A DNA stretch of 64,000 bases from assembly GCA_032358255.1 (NCBI GenBank), contig JAULBX010030263.1, forward strand, positions 62,001 through 126,000, in the 5' to 3' direction. Both the position numbers and the translations under genes were made by a program. The stretch comes from Heterotrichella gracilis. Taxonomy: Eukaryota > Sar > Xanthophyceae > Tribonematales > Xanthonemataceae. Below the pieces are notes generated by a model that did not search any database, was not told the DNA's origin, and saw only the letters and a list, made by a program, of their open reading frames with translations. Numbering within the stretch: the first letter of the stretch is position 1; each line of letters opens with the position of its first letter. This document shows, piece after piece, positions 24,301 to 36,700 of this stretch.

Positions 24301-25370
24301 CTGTGAGTGACACAGTGTCCTACTGCCATCCCCCCCGCGTGTTAAAGTGTCTAGGCTTTTGCGGCGTAGGGTTTGTGCCAGCAACCCTCCACCCCACCTT
24401 TGCCCGTGGGGTTGGGATGTTGAGTTCCAAGGGTTTATAGGGTTCTGACAAGCACCAGCTACAGGCCGTGCAAGTCCAAGGTGTGACGCACCCACCAATA
24501 GTGGCCACACGCCGTGCAGCCCTGTCATTCAAATTGCCATCACCATACCAAAAGCCCCACAATATATGGGTTACAGGATTTGTAGGGTTTTTGCACGCAC
24601 CCTCCACCCGGAACTCGGGCAGCACCTCGGGCGGCGGCAGCGGCGCATCCCCCTTCAGGTGCGAGCGACTGAACAAGAACACGTCACCCCCGTCCACGCC
24701 CTCCTCCTGCAAGGGGGAAACCACTCAACAAGTGCGTGCACCGGCGTCACGCAGCGCTCAATACCTGCCTTGGTAACTGTCACGCGGAAGGGCTTCAGCT
24801 GTGCACAAGGGCGTGCTTGCATGTTACCTAGCTGATGCACTGGGTGGGATATCGCCACAAAAGGGGAGCAACAGTTATTACTGCAAGGGAACAGCGTGTG
24901 CAGGGTGGTCAGTGCAGCACACAAGGGTTGCTGAGGAGACAGCTTCCCTGCCAAGTCCACACAGCATAAGAGGCTTAGTTCTCTGCCTTGGCAGCTTGCA
25001 CTAGGGCACATAAGCGTGGTGCGGTGTAAGGAAAAAGTGCCTCTACAGCTGGTGGCACCCACAGGGAGACAGCCCCAGCATAGGGGTGTGGTGGCGCACA
25101 GTCAAGGAGAGGGTGGGTGTGGTAAGCAAGGTGGGGGGTGGGGGCATACCGCTGGCAGCTTGTAAGCGGCCAGGGTCTTGGAGGGGTCCAGCCTCGTGCC
25201 CTGGCACATGACGATCTGGTCTGCCACCCCCACCCCCGTGGCAGACGCCAGGATGTGCTGCACAGCGTCAACCCTGCACAGGGCAGTGGCACGGCTGTCA
25301 AGGGCTGCACACACAAATACACCTTTCCAGGTGACACTGGCAACATGCGGACTCCGTTCTGGGCCGTCAT
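18356..25370 (-). CDS. ATG11: ATG11/FIP200-type selective autophagy scaffold
   Basis: Thirteen exons, about 1132 aa: 25370-25321, 25273-25150, 24706-24601, 24225-24059, 23697-23594, 23352-23157, 22702-22556, 22133-21921, 21554-21361, 21170-20996, 20676-20496, 20354-20149, 19891-18356. The start MTAQNGVRMLPVSPGK at 25370 aligns with the plant ATG11 N-terminus. Matching blocks: TRLDPSKTLAAYKLPA, then DVFLFSRSHLKG (ubiquitin-like N-terminal region), then the ATG17-like domain with KALPDYERQFRHH, YNEFMTRY and MRVMAGVELHPACRS, then ECVRRK with AGQLAERMARIREREAAKRE. Known role: links cargo receptors and phagophore assembly to the ATG1 kinase complex in the cytosol. The last exon starts coiled-coil and becomes a tail of about 470 aa rich in Pro, Ala, Gln and Glu with 20-21 aa tandem repeats. 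I see nothing like the C-terminal ATG11/claw domain of plants and FIP200. Introns contain degenerate copies of exon edges. Confidence 0.85.
18690..18955 (-). repeat. Tandem 60-63 bp coding repeats in the ATG11 tail
   Basis: About five imperfect units, each 20-21 codons, with the pattern SPAA-x-EQGPQ-x-A in the ATG11 frame. On the plus strand the recurring core is CTTGCAGCTGGGGAT or close variants. Unit lengths keep the frame, so the repeat expanded within coding sequence. Confidence 0.75.
19971..20000 (-). repeat. Echo of the start of ATG11 exon 13
   Basis: GATCAGGGCGTCCTTGGC occurs in exon 13 (about 19875-19892) and again about 100 bases into the upstream intron, here at 19974-19991. TAGGGTTTAGG-type repeats lie on both sides of the copy. 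Confidence 0.75.
21633..21810 (-). repeat. Two echoes of ATG11 exon 9 in the preceding intron
   Basis: Copy 1, about 21633-21663, resembles the exon start at 21541-21560 (shared CCATCAGGTTCT versus TCATCAGGTTCT). Copy 2, about 21781-21806, repeats an interior piece (GATGGCCTGGAGCTG) present in the exon at about 21513-21527. Both are direct orientation and diverged. Confidence 0.65.
22281..22350 (-). repeat. Echo of the start of ATG11 exon 8 and its acceptor
   Basis: A 70-base degenerate copy of 22090-22155. Shared blocks include GCCTCCTCCATCAGGGTCT versus GCTTCCTCCACCAGGGTCT, and AATAAGCGGGGGCA versus GATAAGTGGGGGCA. The copy follows TTTAGGGTTTAGGG at about 22198-22215. Confidence 0.75.
23660..23912 (-). 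repeat. Approximately 120-bp duplication around the start of ATG11 exon 5
   Basis: The real exon start (GCGTCTATGGCCAGCGCCTG, then TCAGCAACCTAGGG) recurs about 120 bases away as GCGTCTATGGTCAGCCTCTG and TCAGCAACCTGGGG at 23780-23826. The intron tail also repeats: CCCTAAGCAAAGGTTTTATA and CCCTAAGAAAGGGTTTTACA, each followed by a GAGCCGCG-like block. Confidence 0.8.
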
Positions 25371-27102
25371 TGCGCGCGGCAGGTGCTGGGCAAGTGTAGG
25401 AAAGTACATGGTGTTGGTGTATTGGTGTGGTTTCAGACTGGAACTGGGCAAGAGTGTGCCCTCCCAACGAGCAAGCACAAGCAGGGTTGTACGCGAGCAA
25501 CGGGCTTCGAACAACAAGGAGCCGACATGCACGGGGGGACACTTGTAAGAACCAGTCTAGCAGCTCCCCTGCTTTAGCCCCAGTAACCCCCCAGGCAGTG
25601 TTTCTCTGGGTGCCCCCAAGCCAGCCGTGCACCACCCTCAACGCCCCAACTAGGCGCTTGCATGCGAGCAAATCAAGCTCAATACACGTCGCGTCGCTGC
25701 CTGAGCAGGCTGCTACACCTTGCTACCCCCCGCTGTTGGTATGCACATTGGGCTGTTCGCGTAGGGAAACTATACACCCAAAAAGCAATTGCTTGGAGGG
25801 CACTGAGTGCCTGGGAAGTATTCCAATGACACGTAACACTTTGTTTCCGTCGTTATGGTGCCGCTGGATGCGTGCGTTGGGCAGGAGGGACGGAAAGATG
25901 TGCCCGCATTGCGTGGTGGGAAAAGCATGCCGGGGCACCTCGAAAGCACGATCCAGCCAGCTGCTCAGCCTCATGCATGCAAATACCCGAACGAAAGAAC
26001 GCACCTTGTGCTCGGCTGCGCATTGAGCTCCACTTTCTTGCCATTGTGCGCTATGTAAATAAGCATTTGCCGGGCGACCACGCTCCTGGGTTTTGAACCA
26101 CTCCTGGGCGGTTATGCCTACCCAAACCTCGACGTGAACCGTAAGCACGGCCCTAACCACATTACATTGCACAACAGCTTGACGTCCACTGTCCTCTCTA
26201 TAGTATGCGCTGCATATATGTCTTGGAAAGCTTTTAAGAGCACCGCGCGGAGCGGGGGTTTCGTTCTACGTGTCAAGAATGTCAGCACCACGTGCGGTCC
26301 CAGGTGAGTCAAGATGTTGCCCTATCCGGGCCCTTTGAGCTACCGTAATATTAACGGCCGTTGAGTAAGGTTGCCTGGCCTATGTGTGGCTTCCTTCCGC
26401 GGCGTATAGTTTAGTATTCGAACGTGGCGTGGATAGGGACCGTGTGGACCGAGTCACCAGCCAAAACCCTACGTGAGCAAAACCCTAGGGACTCTGGGTT
26501 TCACCCCTCAGGCCATGCCCTTGCAAGTGTCACTGCAGTCTGCCTGCTTAGCGCGCGAGGGGGTTGACAGGTTGGCTTGATCCTGGCGGCGACCCGTGGC
26601 GACGAATAGCACGGTGCTGCTTCATTTGGATTCCCAGTTGTTTAAAAGTGGGCGACCCATGCGGCATTCCATTGTGTATGCCATTGGCGGGGGTGCTTGC
26701 AGCTTCCAAGGCAGCGCTGGGGGAGGGTGCTCTGGTGCTACAAGCCTAATCTGTAGATCACCTGCTTTGTGACTTATGTTTTATGTATTATGGCCTTGAT
26801 CATCACCAGAGCTGCCTGTATGCTGCACTGGCCCATTGCTGTGTGCGCCGGTCCAAGGCTGGTTGGAAAGCCCTGGAATTATAATATTATACCCCACTGG
26901 GAGTCTCAACCCAGCCCTAAAGCCCTTGTGCAAAAGACGTCCAAACCAAGCCGATGCCCCAAGCGTGCCCTGCCCAATACACCGTGCAGTCCAAGAGCCC
27001 AGCACTGACACAGCGGGGTCAAAACGTCAAGTGTCCCATGGCGGGGCCTTCGCAGCATTTTCAGAGGTGTGTTTGCGTTACAAGTAGCTTGGCAGGGTGC
27101 AA
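25371..27102. other. Long spacer between ATG11 start and RPL17 stop
   Basis: 1.7 kb containing the ATG11 promoter and the 3' side of RPL17. Several open frames of up to 199 codons exist on the plus strand, but none has family similarity, codon bias or splice partners that I can support. No repeat or RNA gene recognised. Confidence 0.4.
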
Positions 27103-28955
27103 TTACGTGCTCTTGGAGCTCACGCCGCTGCGGACCTTCTTGGCCAACTGCTTCTTGCTCAGCTTGCGCTCCTGGCCATCCTCCTGGGGTGAAGGGAGGG
27201 AAGGGGGGCGCTATGAGCGTGTGGTGCAGTAGTGGGAGCAGCATGTGGGTCACAGGTTGGGGTTGATGGAAGCCGCGCGGGCTATGCGAGCTTATGCATG
27301 CTTACTGCACATGAAGCATGTCAGAGATGTGCAGTGCTGATGGTGCTACCTATGGGCGGTGCCACAATGCTGGAAACTGCGATCCTTACTGGCAGCCAAT
27401 CCCCTCACCATAGCGCGCCACGGTGCCCCAAACCAATGCATCCCTGGGTGCAGACCTAACAGTGACGAAAAAGAATGACAGCTTCCCATGCCGTCAAGCG
27501 CTTTGCGCGAGGTTGCTGTGCAAGCCAGATGGGGAAACACACCACCAAGACCCGCTGCAAAGTACACTAGGATTATATAGCAGTTCGAGCTGCGCTCACC
27601 TGCTCGCCCTTCACGTTCTGCTCCTTCTCAGAGAGGGTCAGCTGGATGTGGGAGGGTGAGGACATGAAGGCTGCAGGGGGGGAATAAACCCATGTCAGTC
27701 ACACCCCAACGTGTTGAAATAGCCCATGTCAAAACAGCCCACCCCCACTTAAATTGCAACGGCTGCGCCGGCTGAGCAGCATAGAAGTTGGATGGTGTGT
27801 CAGTGGCGCCACACAGTATGCAGAGGCAGGTGTGATGCAAGGCATGTGCCACCCCTGTGCGCAAGACACTTACGGTTGATGCGACCGTGCGCCCTGTATG
27901 TGCGGCGGCGCTGCTTCATTGCCTGGTTCACGTGGATGTGGGAGATGAACAGGTTGTCCACATCCAGACCCTTCACCTGCAGCATTGGCAAGGAGGCTAA
28001 AAACCTGTGCTCTGACGTTTGCCCCAGGTGCCCCATGTTGTCCCTCCCTCACCCCATCGCCAACGCATTGCCCACAAACGCAAGCCCATCAACACTTGTT
28101 GTAGATAACATAACCCCAATATTTTGACCTACTCAAAGTATCTAGTGCTGCTGAGTGGTAGGATCAGGGATACAAACTGTCTGGACTGCTTTAGTGGCAA
28201 TCCACAGGCACCTTGGTAAACCCCCCTTTCTTTATATGAACTCTTCACCCACCAAGCTGACACAAAGCTCCCCACTGAAGAGAACACAGCAACCTCCTTC
28301 GGAACTGTACGCTCAGTGGTTGATGCATACAGCAAGGTGCATATAAACCTGTTTTTTTGCTTCCTGTATCGCACCTCAGCGTTGCTCTCTGCGTTCTTGA
28401 GCAGGTTCAGGAGGAACTCGCAGGACTTGACGGGCCAGCGACCCTGTCCGTTCGAGCTGCCCTCGTTCTTGGCTTGCCCTGTGCGGCCAACACCCCCGCA
28501 GAAGCGACGGAAGGGGATGACACGCTTGTGCGCCATCACATCCTCCAAATACTTCTTGGCCTTCTGCAAGTCCATCTTCCGCAAGGCAAAGGCGGCCTCG
28601 CGAGTGTTCTTGAAGTGGCATCGGAGGTCCGATCCCCTGGCCTGTGCGCAAACAACAAAGGCGGTGAGGCTGCTGCAAAGCCACAGCAATCGCAACATCT
28701 GCCCTGAATGCCCAAAGCTGCCCACAGTTTGCATGCACATGGGGACCTGCTGGGCAAGGATGTCACCCACGTCACTCGCCGTTGCGTTCTGTACGTTGAT
28801 AATACGCAAGACAACAGCCACAGTACGTGACAACTGCCAAGTTTGGGCAATTCCTGTTCTCGTTGCATGCAGGCGTGTGTCAGCCGCCATAGGCTGCGGG
28901 TGGCTACCTTGCAGGACTTGGTGGGATTATCGGGCTCCTTTGAGTACTTCACCAT
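27103..28955 (-). CDS. RPL17: 60S ribosomal protein uL22 (RPL17)
   Basis: Five exons: 28955-28908, 28641-28375, 27976-27874, 27670-27600, 27183-27103; 189 aa, close to the usual eukaryotic length. Starts [16 protein letters not shown], then [90 protein letters not shown] and [20 protein letters not shown], all nearly identical to plant L17. The C-terminal exon encodes a lysine-rich tail ([14 protein letters not shown]). uL22 lines the polypeptide exit tunnel of the large subunit and binds 25S/5.8S rRNA. Every splice junction keeps phase. Identification is essentially certain. Confidence 0.97.
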
Positions 28956-30057
28956 CTTGCCCCGCCTTTCCCAGCGTGCAGTCTGCAGGGCAATAGAAAG
29001 AGAGCGCCGCCGAGGCCTGCACGCAGTTTCATACTTTCCGTCGCTACTACTTTTGGCCTGGGTCGATTTCACTGCCCTAGGCCCTAGGGTTTCGGGAGCA
29101 AACCCTATCGAGTGGGGGGCGCGCCCTGGGGATGCCCTCTGGGCCCAGGATTAAACGATAATTTGAAAGGCAGGCTCCCGGGCAACCAAGTCAAGCCTTG
29201 CGTGGAAGTCGGGGCTTGGTAAGGCTTTCAGAGGAGCCTTAGCACAGGTTGAGGCATGTTGCGCCACCAATTCCTGAAAAAGTTAAAAGTTGTGGACACA
29301 CCGCAAATGTTGTTACAAACGCTCCAGGCAAGTACAATATTGCAAACCAACAACCTTGGTGAGTATGTAATAGGACAGTATGCATGTAAGCTAGCTAGAT
29401 ACTTATCAACACATGCTGTACTACCACACAAATGCATATAAAAACCGACTGGTTGGTTTCAAATTCAAGAGCAAATTCCTGTGCTTGTGAGGCAAAGCTG
29501 CTTATCACTAGAACCAAGCTCACTAAAAGCAAAACAAACACACTATGCAAAGAGGGTGCCAGAGTTGCTGAAGCAGCAACACACGCTTCTAATCACAAGC
29601 TAAAAACATGGGCCTGTATGCAGAGGCAAACGCTGAGACCCTACTTGGGCACACATGCATCACCTCAACATGCAGCTCTCTCTGGGGACGTTGATATTAC
29701 ACAGTAGGAAAAAGACACGCTGGGAGGGAAAAATCTACCTAATGCACTTGTTCAGTGTGGATGATCTACACTAGGATGGCGCAGCATGGTTGCTCAATGG
29801 ACAATGGCACTGCACCTGTGGCAAATAACTAGTCAAAAGCTTGGAGGGCTCGGTTCCGCACAGCTTTCTTGAAACTGTAGCACACAGCGCAATAGGGCAA
29901 GGCAGCTGCAGCACCAAGCAAAATTGCCCACCGGCAAGGCACGTGACAAACACGCCACAGGTGTGCTGCAACTACTGCAGAACGCTCGCAAACTTTCTTA
30001 GGCAAGGGGAAACGGAATACTAAGAAACAAATTATGAATTGGGTCACCCAACCCCAG
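28956..30057. promoter_or_regulatory. RPL17 promoter side and WNK 3' side, with telo-box
   Basis: AAACCCTA occurs at about 29100-29107, roughly 145 bases upstream of the RPL17 start, with CCCTAGGGTTT just beside it. Telo-boxes (AAACCCTA) are known in plant ribosomal protein promoters. The same heptamers are abundant in introns here, so this copy may be chance. The rest is AT-rich with no gene recognised. Confidence 0.35.
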
Positions 30058-32935
30058 TCAAGTAGGCTTTGGTACAGCCCTGCCCCCCATCGGCGTGGTT
30101 GGCTTTGCCTTACAGCCAGTAGACAAGCCAAAACCCTGCAGCCCCTCTAACGACTTGTGCTCCATGTGCTTCATGGCGTCGGCGGCCGCTTTCCGCCTGA
30201 CCTGCTCCTTCTCAGCAAGAGATTTGCCGCCCTTGAGGCTCAGCTCCCCCAGGCTGTTGCTGCTGTCGCTCTTGGGGACCACCAGGCTGGCTGCTGACGC
30301 GTGCCCGTTCCCAAACTGGGGCCGGCAGGCGTCACCCAGCAGCGACAGCGCGGGCGCCGAGCTGCTGGCCAGGGCGGTGCCGTTGCGGTAGGGCTGCGCG
30401 GGCTGGGCGCTGTCACCACCAAAGCTCACCCAGCTGCTGGGTTCAGAGGCCACAATCTCTGCAAAGGTGGCAGGCACAGAGGGCGCGGCGGCGGCGCCGC
30501 CTGGGGAGGCCACCCCGTTGGCCACGGGGCTGCTGGCTGAAGCCTCCGCCGAGCCATCCTCCACCCGCAGGAACCTAAAGTCGTGCTCCATGTTGGTGGA
30601 GAAGCCATGGGACAGGTCCAAGCCATTGGCAGACACGTTGGAGGAGAAACCGTGGGCCAAGTCCAAGCCAGGCGCAGGGGCAGCCTCAGCGGGTTCGTCC
30701 ACAGGCGAGTGGCTGGCAGCCGGTTGCGATGTGTCAACATTGGGGTCCAGCGTGTTGGCAAACTCCTCCAGGTTGGCGGACAGCGCGTTGGCGGAGTAGC
30801 CCAGGCTCTCCAGCCTGCCTGTCAGGTGGGTGATCTGCTCCCGGATGGCCTGGGCCACAGCTGCGGCATCCTCCTCAGACAGCGCCAGGTCGTCCACCAT
30901 CTCAGTGGCCACGCTCATGGCGGTGTCCTGGTTCAGGTCAAAGTCAAACTCCACAGTCTGCGCAGTACCTGCAGGGCAGCGAGGCCAGTGTCAAGGGTCT
31001 GAGAGGGCAATACAGAGGAAGGAGCTGCACTAGGCTAGCACTCGAAAGCGGCTTGTGAAAGACAGGGGTTGCATGGAATGGCAACTGGTGGTGGGCGCAT
31101 CCCTCAGGGAGCACGCTTGGTACTGCCAGTGGCTCAACAGGGCCGCACCAGACTGGCAGCACAGGGGCCACTCACCGTCAGAGTTGCAGATGCGCAATCG
31201 TAGGCTGAGCAGGTCCTGCTCGGGTGCCACCTTGCCAGTGACCACAAACGACCGCTGCGCATACCCCATAGGGCTGTCAGGCTCCCCGAGCTCCTCCCGG
31301 TGCTCAAACACTTTGTGCTGCAGGCCACCACCGTTGCTGGAGCTGTCCGAAGCGCCCACGAGCTGGTCAGCATCGCTGTCCTCATCGCCCTCGTTCCCCT
31401 CCTCAATGGGCTGCACTAGGTGGGTCATTGGCGGGGAGTGGAGCGCAGATGCTGGTGTGCTGCCTGATGACTCTGCTGCCTCTGCCCTGAGCGCCTCAGC
31501 GTGTGCCTCGTTGGCAATGGAGGAGGTCCTGGAGACGGAGGCTGAGCCGTTGGACAGGTTCTCCAGCTCAGTCTGGCTGAGGCCCGACGTCAGCCCCTCC
31601 ACGTCCTTGTTGAGCCTGGCCTTCTCCCTGATGCTGTCAAAGTACTTGTGCTTCAGCAGCTGCCGCGCCCGCGGCCGCTCGTCCCGCTGCTTGATGCAGG
31701 TATTGACAAAGTCCTGCAGCTCCGTGTTGGTGACCTTCTGCAGCCCAGCAGGCCTGACACCCTGTGCAACACATGTCTTGTGACACACAGCCCCACAGGC
31801 AACAGACAGCCCCAGTTGCAAAAGTGGCAAAACAAAGAAACCCACCAGCGTCACTTTGCGGTAGATTTGCGCTGCGTTTCTGCACTCGCTGTAAGGGTAC
31901 TCCATGGTGGCTAGCTCCAGCAGGCACATCCCAAAGGAATACACGTCCACGCGGTCGTCATACTCCTCGTCATACAGCTCAGGAGCCATGAACTCAGGTG
32001 TGCCTGCAGCATAGGTGGGCTCAGCACGCCAAACCCCTGAAAGTGCACAGAAACAGCAGCCAACAGCAGCAGAACACCTCTTACCAAGGACACTCTGGGG
32101 CGCAGTGCGTGCCCTCAACAAGGTTGCCAGACCCAGGTCCCCAATCTTCACCACTCCCTCGCTGCCGTTGATGAAGATGTTGTCACACTTGAGGTCCCGG
32201 TGGATGATAGGAGGGTTGTGGCCATGCAGGTACACAAGCCCACACAGAATCTGCCAGGCCCACTTCTTCAGCACCTCGTCGTCAATGTGTTTATGCCTCT
32301 TGCGGTACCTATTCAGGAGTGACGACCGTGCTCTTAGTTTCAAACCCAGAGGGAGGGTGGTGGTTAGTAAACATGCTCCCCATGCTGGAATACTGCAAAA
32401 CTTACTGTCTCAGTGTCCCTGAAGTGAACAGTTCTGTGATGAAGTTGACCGTGAAGGTTTTTTGGTCCAGCCAGGAGTCGTAGAAGGTCATGATATTCTT
32501 GTGCTTCAGCTGCTTGAGCACACGGATCTCAGCAAACAGCCTCTCACGTTCCTCCTTTGAAGAAACCAGCTCACTGACTTTCACTTGGTTCCACGCAACC
32601 TCGATGCCGTCCTCCTCGTCAAATGCCTTGTACACGGTCTTGAAAGCTCCCCTGCCCAGGATTTCATCGAACTGCGGGGGCAGGGGCATGCTCGGACCGG
32701 TGCAAGCAACGTATCTGCCTACCAACAACAGCTGAGGGGGGCTGGAGGGCAAGGCAAGGGCACCTACCCGCAGATACTGCCCCGTAGGATCCGTCTCCAC
32801 CACTTGCTGGTCATGCTCGCCAGGCTTGGTGTCCTCTGGCGGCTCAGCTTCGCCCAGTGCAGTGCTGTTCGCGTCTGCAGTAGTTTCCATTGCGTGCATG
32901 GATGGTTGCTCAGTGACCTGCTGAGACTGGGGCAT
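30058..32935 (-). CDS. WNK: WNK (with-no-lysine) serine/threonine protein kinase
   Basis: Six exons: 32935-32768, 32671-32406, 32308-32085, 32003-31846, 31761-31176, 30968-30058; 770 aa. The kinase domain begins DPTGQYLR, then [20 protein letters not shown], where the Lys of GAFKTVYK is the relocated WNK lysine. Beta-3 reads EVAWNQVK, lacking the usual Ala-x-Lys lysine. Other motifs: [21 protein letters not shown] (DLG for DFG), [20 protein letters not shown] and [17 protein letters not shown]. After the kinase domain comes [13 protein letters not shown] with [12 protein letters not shown] and, in exon 6, [16 protein letters not shown], resembling the OSR1-C/PF2 domain of WNKs. The C-terminal 250 aa are Ser/Ala/Gly-rich and probably disordered. 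In plants WNKs act in osmotic, clock and flowering signalling; the algal role is unknown. The start was taken as [10 protein letters not shown] because upstream frames lack conservation. Confidence 0.93.
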
Positions 32936-33700
32936 GCTCCAGGAGTGGCACTGCGACGCCGAGAGCCGGCAACAGGTAGGTGACAGCTGACATGGTGAAG
33001 AGATACTGGTACGATCGGTTGACTAGCGAGGCTGTCTTGTGCTTTCGTGGCAGCCAAAAGCAGGCGCGGCTCACCCTGCCCCGTCAGGACAAATCAGGGG
33101 AATTTTTCGGCCAGCCCATTTTCTGGAGAACTGATGGGGAAATTCCTATTCCTGGCGAATAGGCAGGTCATCCCCACCACATGCAACTGGCACATGCACC
33201 TGCCCGTCTGACACAAGACAAATCGTGCGTCAGCACCCTGCTTGCATGACTGTCAGTGACACCAGGCCTTGCAATGGGCACCTGCTACCCTGGTGGCAAG
33301 TGTTGTAGCACCTAGACCAGGTACCAACCCACATTTTCTTCAACCCACCAACCCACCAAGTTCTGACCTAGGAGGCTGCTAGGGTATGGATCTTGTTGGT
33401 TGGCAAGGGTGCTCCACCAGACAGTGGTGCACTTACTGCAAGCCTTACAATGTTGCGATATTTTTGAAGTATTTGACCCCCATGTGCCCACAAGATCTAC
33501 GTCTACCGTATATGCTGGAAAAGAGTCAGCGCGGCAGCTTGCCTGCAACCCACTAGCTCTCTCAAGTCCAGGAAATCAATCCTAACCATACCCCTGTCAG
33601 TACACCCATCAATCCACCCCTGCCCACAGCAGCCCTTCACCCCTGTACCCCATTCGCTGTGCTGCCCACGCTGCGCCCCCCCTCCCCCCCAGGTCCCGCG
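32936..33700. other. Spacer between WNK start and gene 7 stop
   Basis: About 765 bases with the WNK promoter on one side and the 3' UTR of the coiled-coil gene on the other. No open frame, repeat or RNA gene that I can support. Confidence 0.4.
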
Positions 33701-36700
33701 TCACTCCTCCTCCTCCCCCTCCTCGTCCACCATATACTCCTCCTCCACCTGCTCAATGATGGCCTCAAGCAGCTCCGCCTGGTCTGGCAGCCGCTCCTGG
33801 ATAGCCTGCAACTTGGCAGACTCCTGGCCCAGGCACACCAGCAGGCTGTTGTGGTCGCCCGTCAGGTGTTCAAAATCCGCCCGCAGGGCATCCCGCTCCT
33901 CGCGAACCTTCTGCAGCTCGGCGTTCTGGCTCTCCAGCGCTTGGCTGAGCCACAGGCTGTTGGCCTGGGCGTCCGCCACTGCAGTGGACAGCTCCTCCTC
34001 CTTCTGCCCCACCTCGGAGGCCAGCTCGGCGATGCGCAGCTCGGCAGCGGTGGCGGCGGCCTGGAGCTGCGCCGCGTGCGCGTGCGCGGCTTCGAGCGCG
34101 CGCGCCTGCTCAACGCCCGAGCCCTGTAGTTGCGCCACGTCGGCCTCTAGGTACTGCACCTGCGCGTAGCGCGCCGCCAGCTGGCCCTCCAGGTCCTCCA
34201 CCCTGGCTTCGCACTCCGACAGCTGCGCCGCCACCCGCGCCGAGCGGATCGACGTCTCCACCAGCCGTGACTCCAGCTGCTGCACCAGCGCCGCGCTCTC
34301 CGCCAGCTCAGCGCGCAGCTGCGTGGCAGCGCCGCTGCCCTGCTGCTGGTGCTGGTGCTGCTGCTGGTGCGCTGCCTCCAGCTCCTGCTGCAGTGCCTGC
34401 GCCCGCTGCTGCTCCTGCACCAGCAGTGCCTGCTGCGCCTCTAGGTCCAGGTCCGCCTGCTGCAGCATGGAGCTGACCGACTCCAGCTCGGCGGTGGATT
34501 CCTGCAGGCTCGCATGGACAAGCACACAAACCATGGTAAGCTTGGGAATGCAACAGAGTAAAGTGCGTGGTGTGCATGGCAGTACAGGTGCCCGTGATGC
34601 GGCAGCAACTGACAGTGATTTCATATGCACATGGCCACACTGCAATGCTGTAATCCCACCCAAGCCAAACTGCCAAGTGTCTTGCAACATGGATGGGTTC
34701 ATGTGGACAATGCGACCATGCACCCCGCCCGCCGCCCAGCTCCCGTCAAGGCCCATCTCCCCTCCCCAGCATGCACCCACCTGCAGCTCCACCACCTTGG
34801 TTTCCAGCCCCTCCTTGTCGGCTTGCAGCGCCGCCACGTCAGCAGCGCTGGGTGCACCGCTGGTGGCAGCAGCAGCAGCAGCCTCCAGCTCAGCGATGCG
34901 CTGTTCCAGCTGGCCCTGTGAGCTGGCTGCCTGCTCCTGCACCCGCTGCACCTCCTGCGCATGGGCCTGGGCCACCTCGGAGGCCTGGCTGGCAGCCTCT
35001 GCCAGCTGCGCCTGCAGGTGGTGGTTTCGAATTTCAATTTGTTCATAAACTGTGCATGGATTTTGCTGGATTGTAGTGGATTCCTTGTGTAAAATATCCT
35101 TAGCAGAACCATATCAACACTAGCTATTGATTAGCACAACCACCACCACCAGCACTAGAACCCACAACAGCACTAGCAATCAATCAGCACAATCCGCTAC
35201 ACCAACAGAATCACAATTGTCACAATAGGAGCCCCTTGTGATTGTTCTGATGCTGTTGATTGTGCTGAATGATTGCAGTGATAATTGGTGAGCTTGATTG
35301 CTTCAACAACCAGCGCTCAAGCCATGCAAAACCTCCAACAGCCCCAAACCAGGCCATGACTGCGCAACTCTGAGTTTCACCGTAGCAGAGAGATGGAAGA
35401 CACATGGAGCACGCTATTTTCTGACTGCTTTAAATGTGCGGGCGCGTGGGTGAGCACCTGCAACCAACTGAAATGCAGCACCCATATGGGCATGCTCCCA
35501 CCGTACCTGCAACTGCTCTGCCAGCCGCTCATTCTCCGCCCTCAGGCTGTCTACCTCTTCCCAGGGCACCCGCGCCTGCACATGGTTGCCATGGGTTGGA
35601 GCGCAATCCATGCCATGCACTGTGCACAAACCACTCATGCCATGCTGGATCAAAACATGTCGCAAACCAGAGCAGCGCACATGTACTCCAATCATTGCAA
35701 TGAAGATAAACAAAACATTTCATAACAGGGTTGCTTGTGCACGACAGTAGTACATGGGCGGACTTGCGGCCATAATTGGTGTATGCAACCCAACTGAAGC
35801 ACCGTGAAGCACTGTGTACTTGTGTTATAAAACTTCACGTCCAAACCCAAGGCCCATTGGTCGAGAATCTACCTGCAATTGCTCAGCCAGCTGCTGGTTC
35901 TCTGCCCTCAAGGCTTCCACCACCTCAGGGGCAACCCGCGCCTGCACAGGCCACCATACATGCCGTGGGTGACCAGAGTCATGCAGTGAGCAAGGCGCAG
36001 GGTCACGGCATGCTAGCATCACTGGTTCCTTGTTGTATATTGACACAAACATGGTCAGTGCACACTGACCCCCCGCCGCCCACATTGAAACCAACTCAGG
36101 TGACTGTCATCAGGTGCGGTACATGAGAACGCGCCAGGGGCAAACCTGCCAAACCAAACATACAAGCTGCCTAGCCCATCCCTTTCCATCAGCGCACCTG
36201 CAATTGCTCAGCCAGGTACGCGTTCTCCGCCCTAAGGGTTTCCACCACCTCCAGGGGCACCCGCGCAGCCGCTGCCTCCTCCAGCCGCGCCCTGTCAGCC
36301 GCCTCAGCCGCAACCTGGTCCTCCAGTGCCTGGATCCGCTCCATCAGGGACGCCACATGTGCATCTGCAGAGATTAAATTATACAATAAAACACTTTAAA
36401 ACCCTAGATCCAGCACGAGGCGTTGTCCAAGGAAGGGACAAAAGTCACCCCAATGGTTGTCCATTCCCTCAAGTGTTCCTGCCACCATGCGCTACTCGTT
36501 CCTGTCCTCATACCGCTGACGCTGGTTTTAAATGCATGTTCTGATTTGAAACCTTTTGGTAGGGCAGCCCATGTGGTCTTGACCTCCCAAGCCCCTTAGA
36601 CCCTTCACCACCTAGCTGCCCCAAAAACCAAATCATACCACATTGGAAATGCCACCATCTGCCGCGCGCACCTGTGTACCCATCCGCCAGCTTGTGTGCC

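Noticed and set aside
25427-26026. 199-codon plus-strand open frame in the ATG11-RPL17 spacer
   Set aside because: No family similarity, no codon pattern like neighbours and no splice partners; likely chance.
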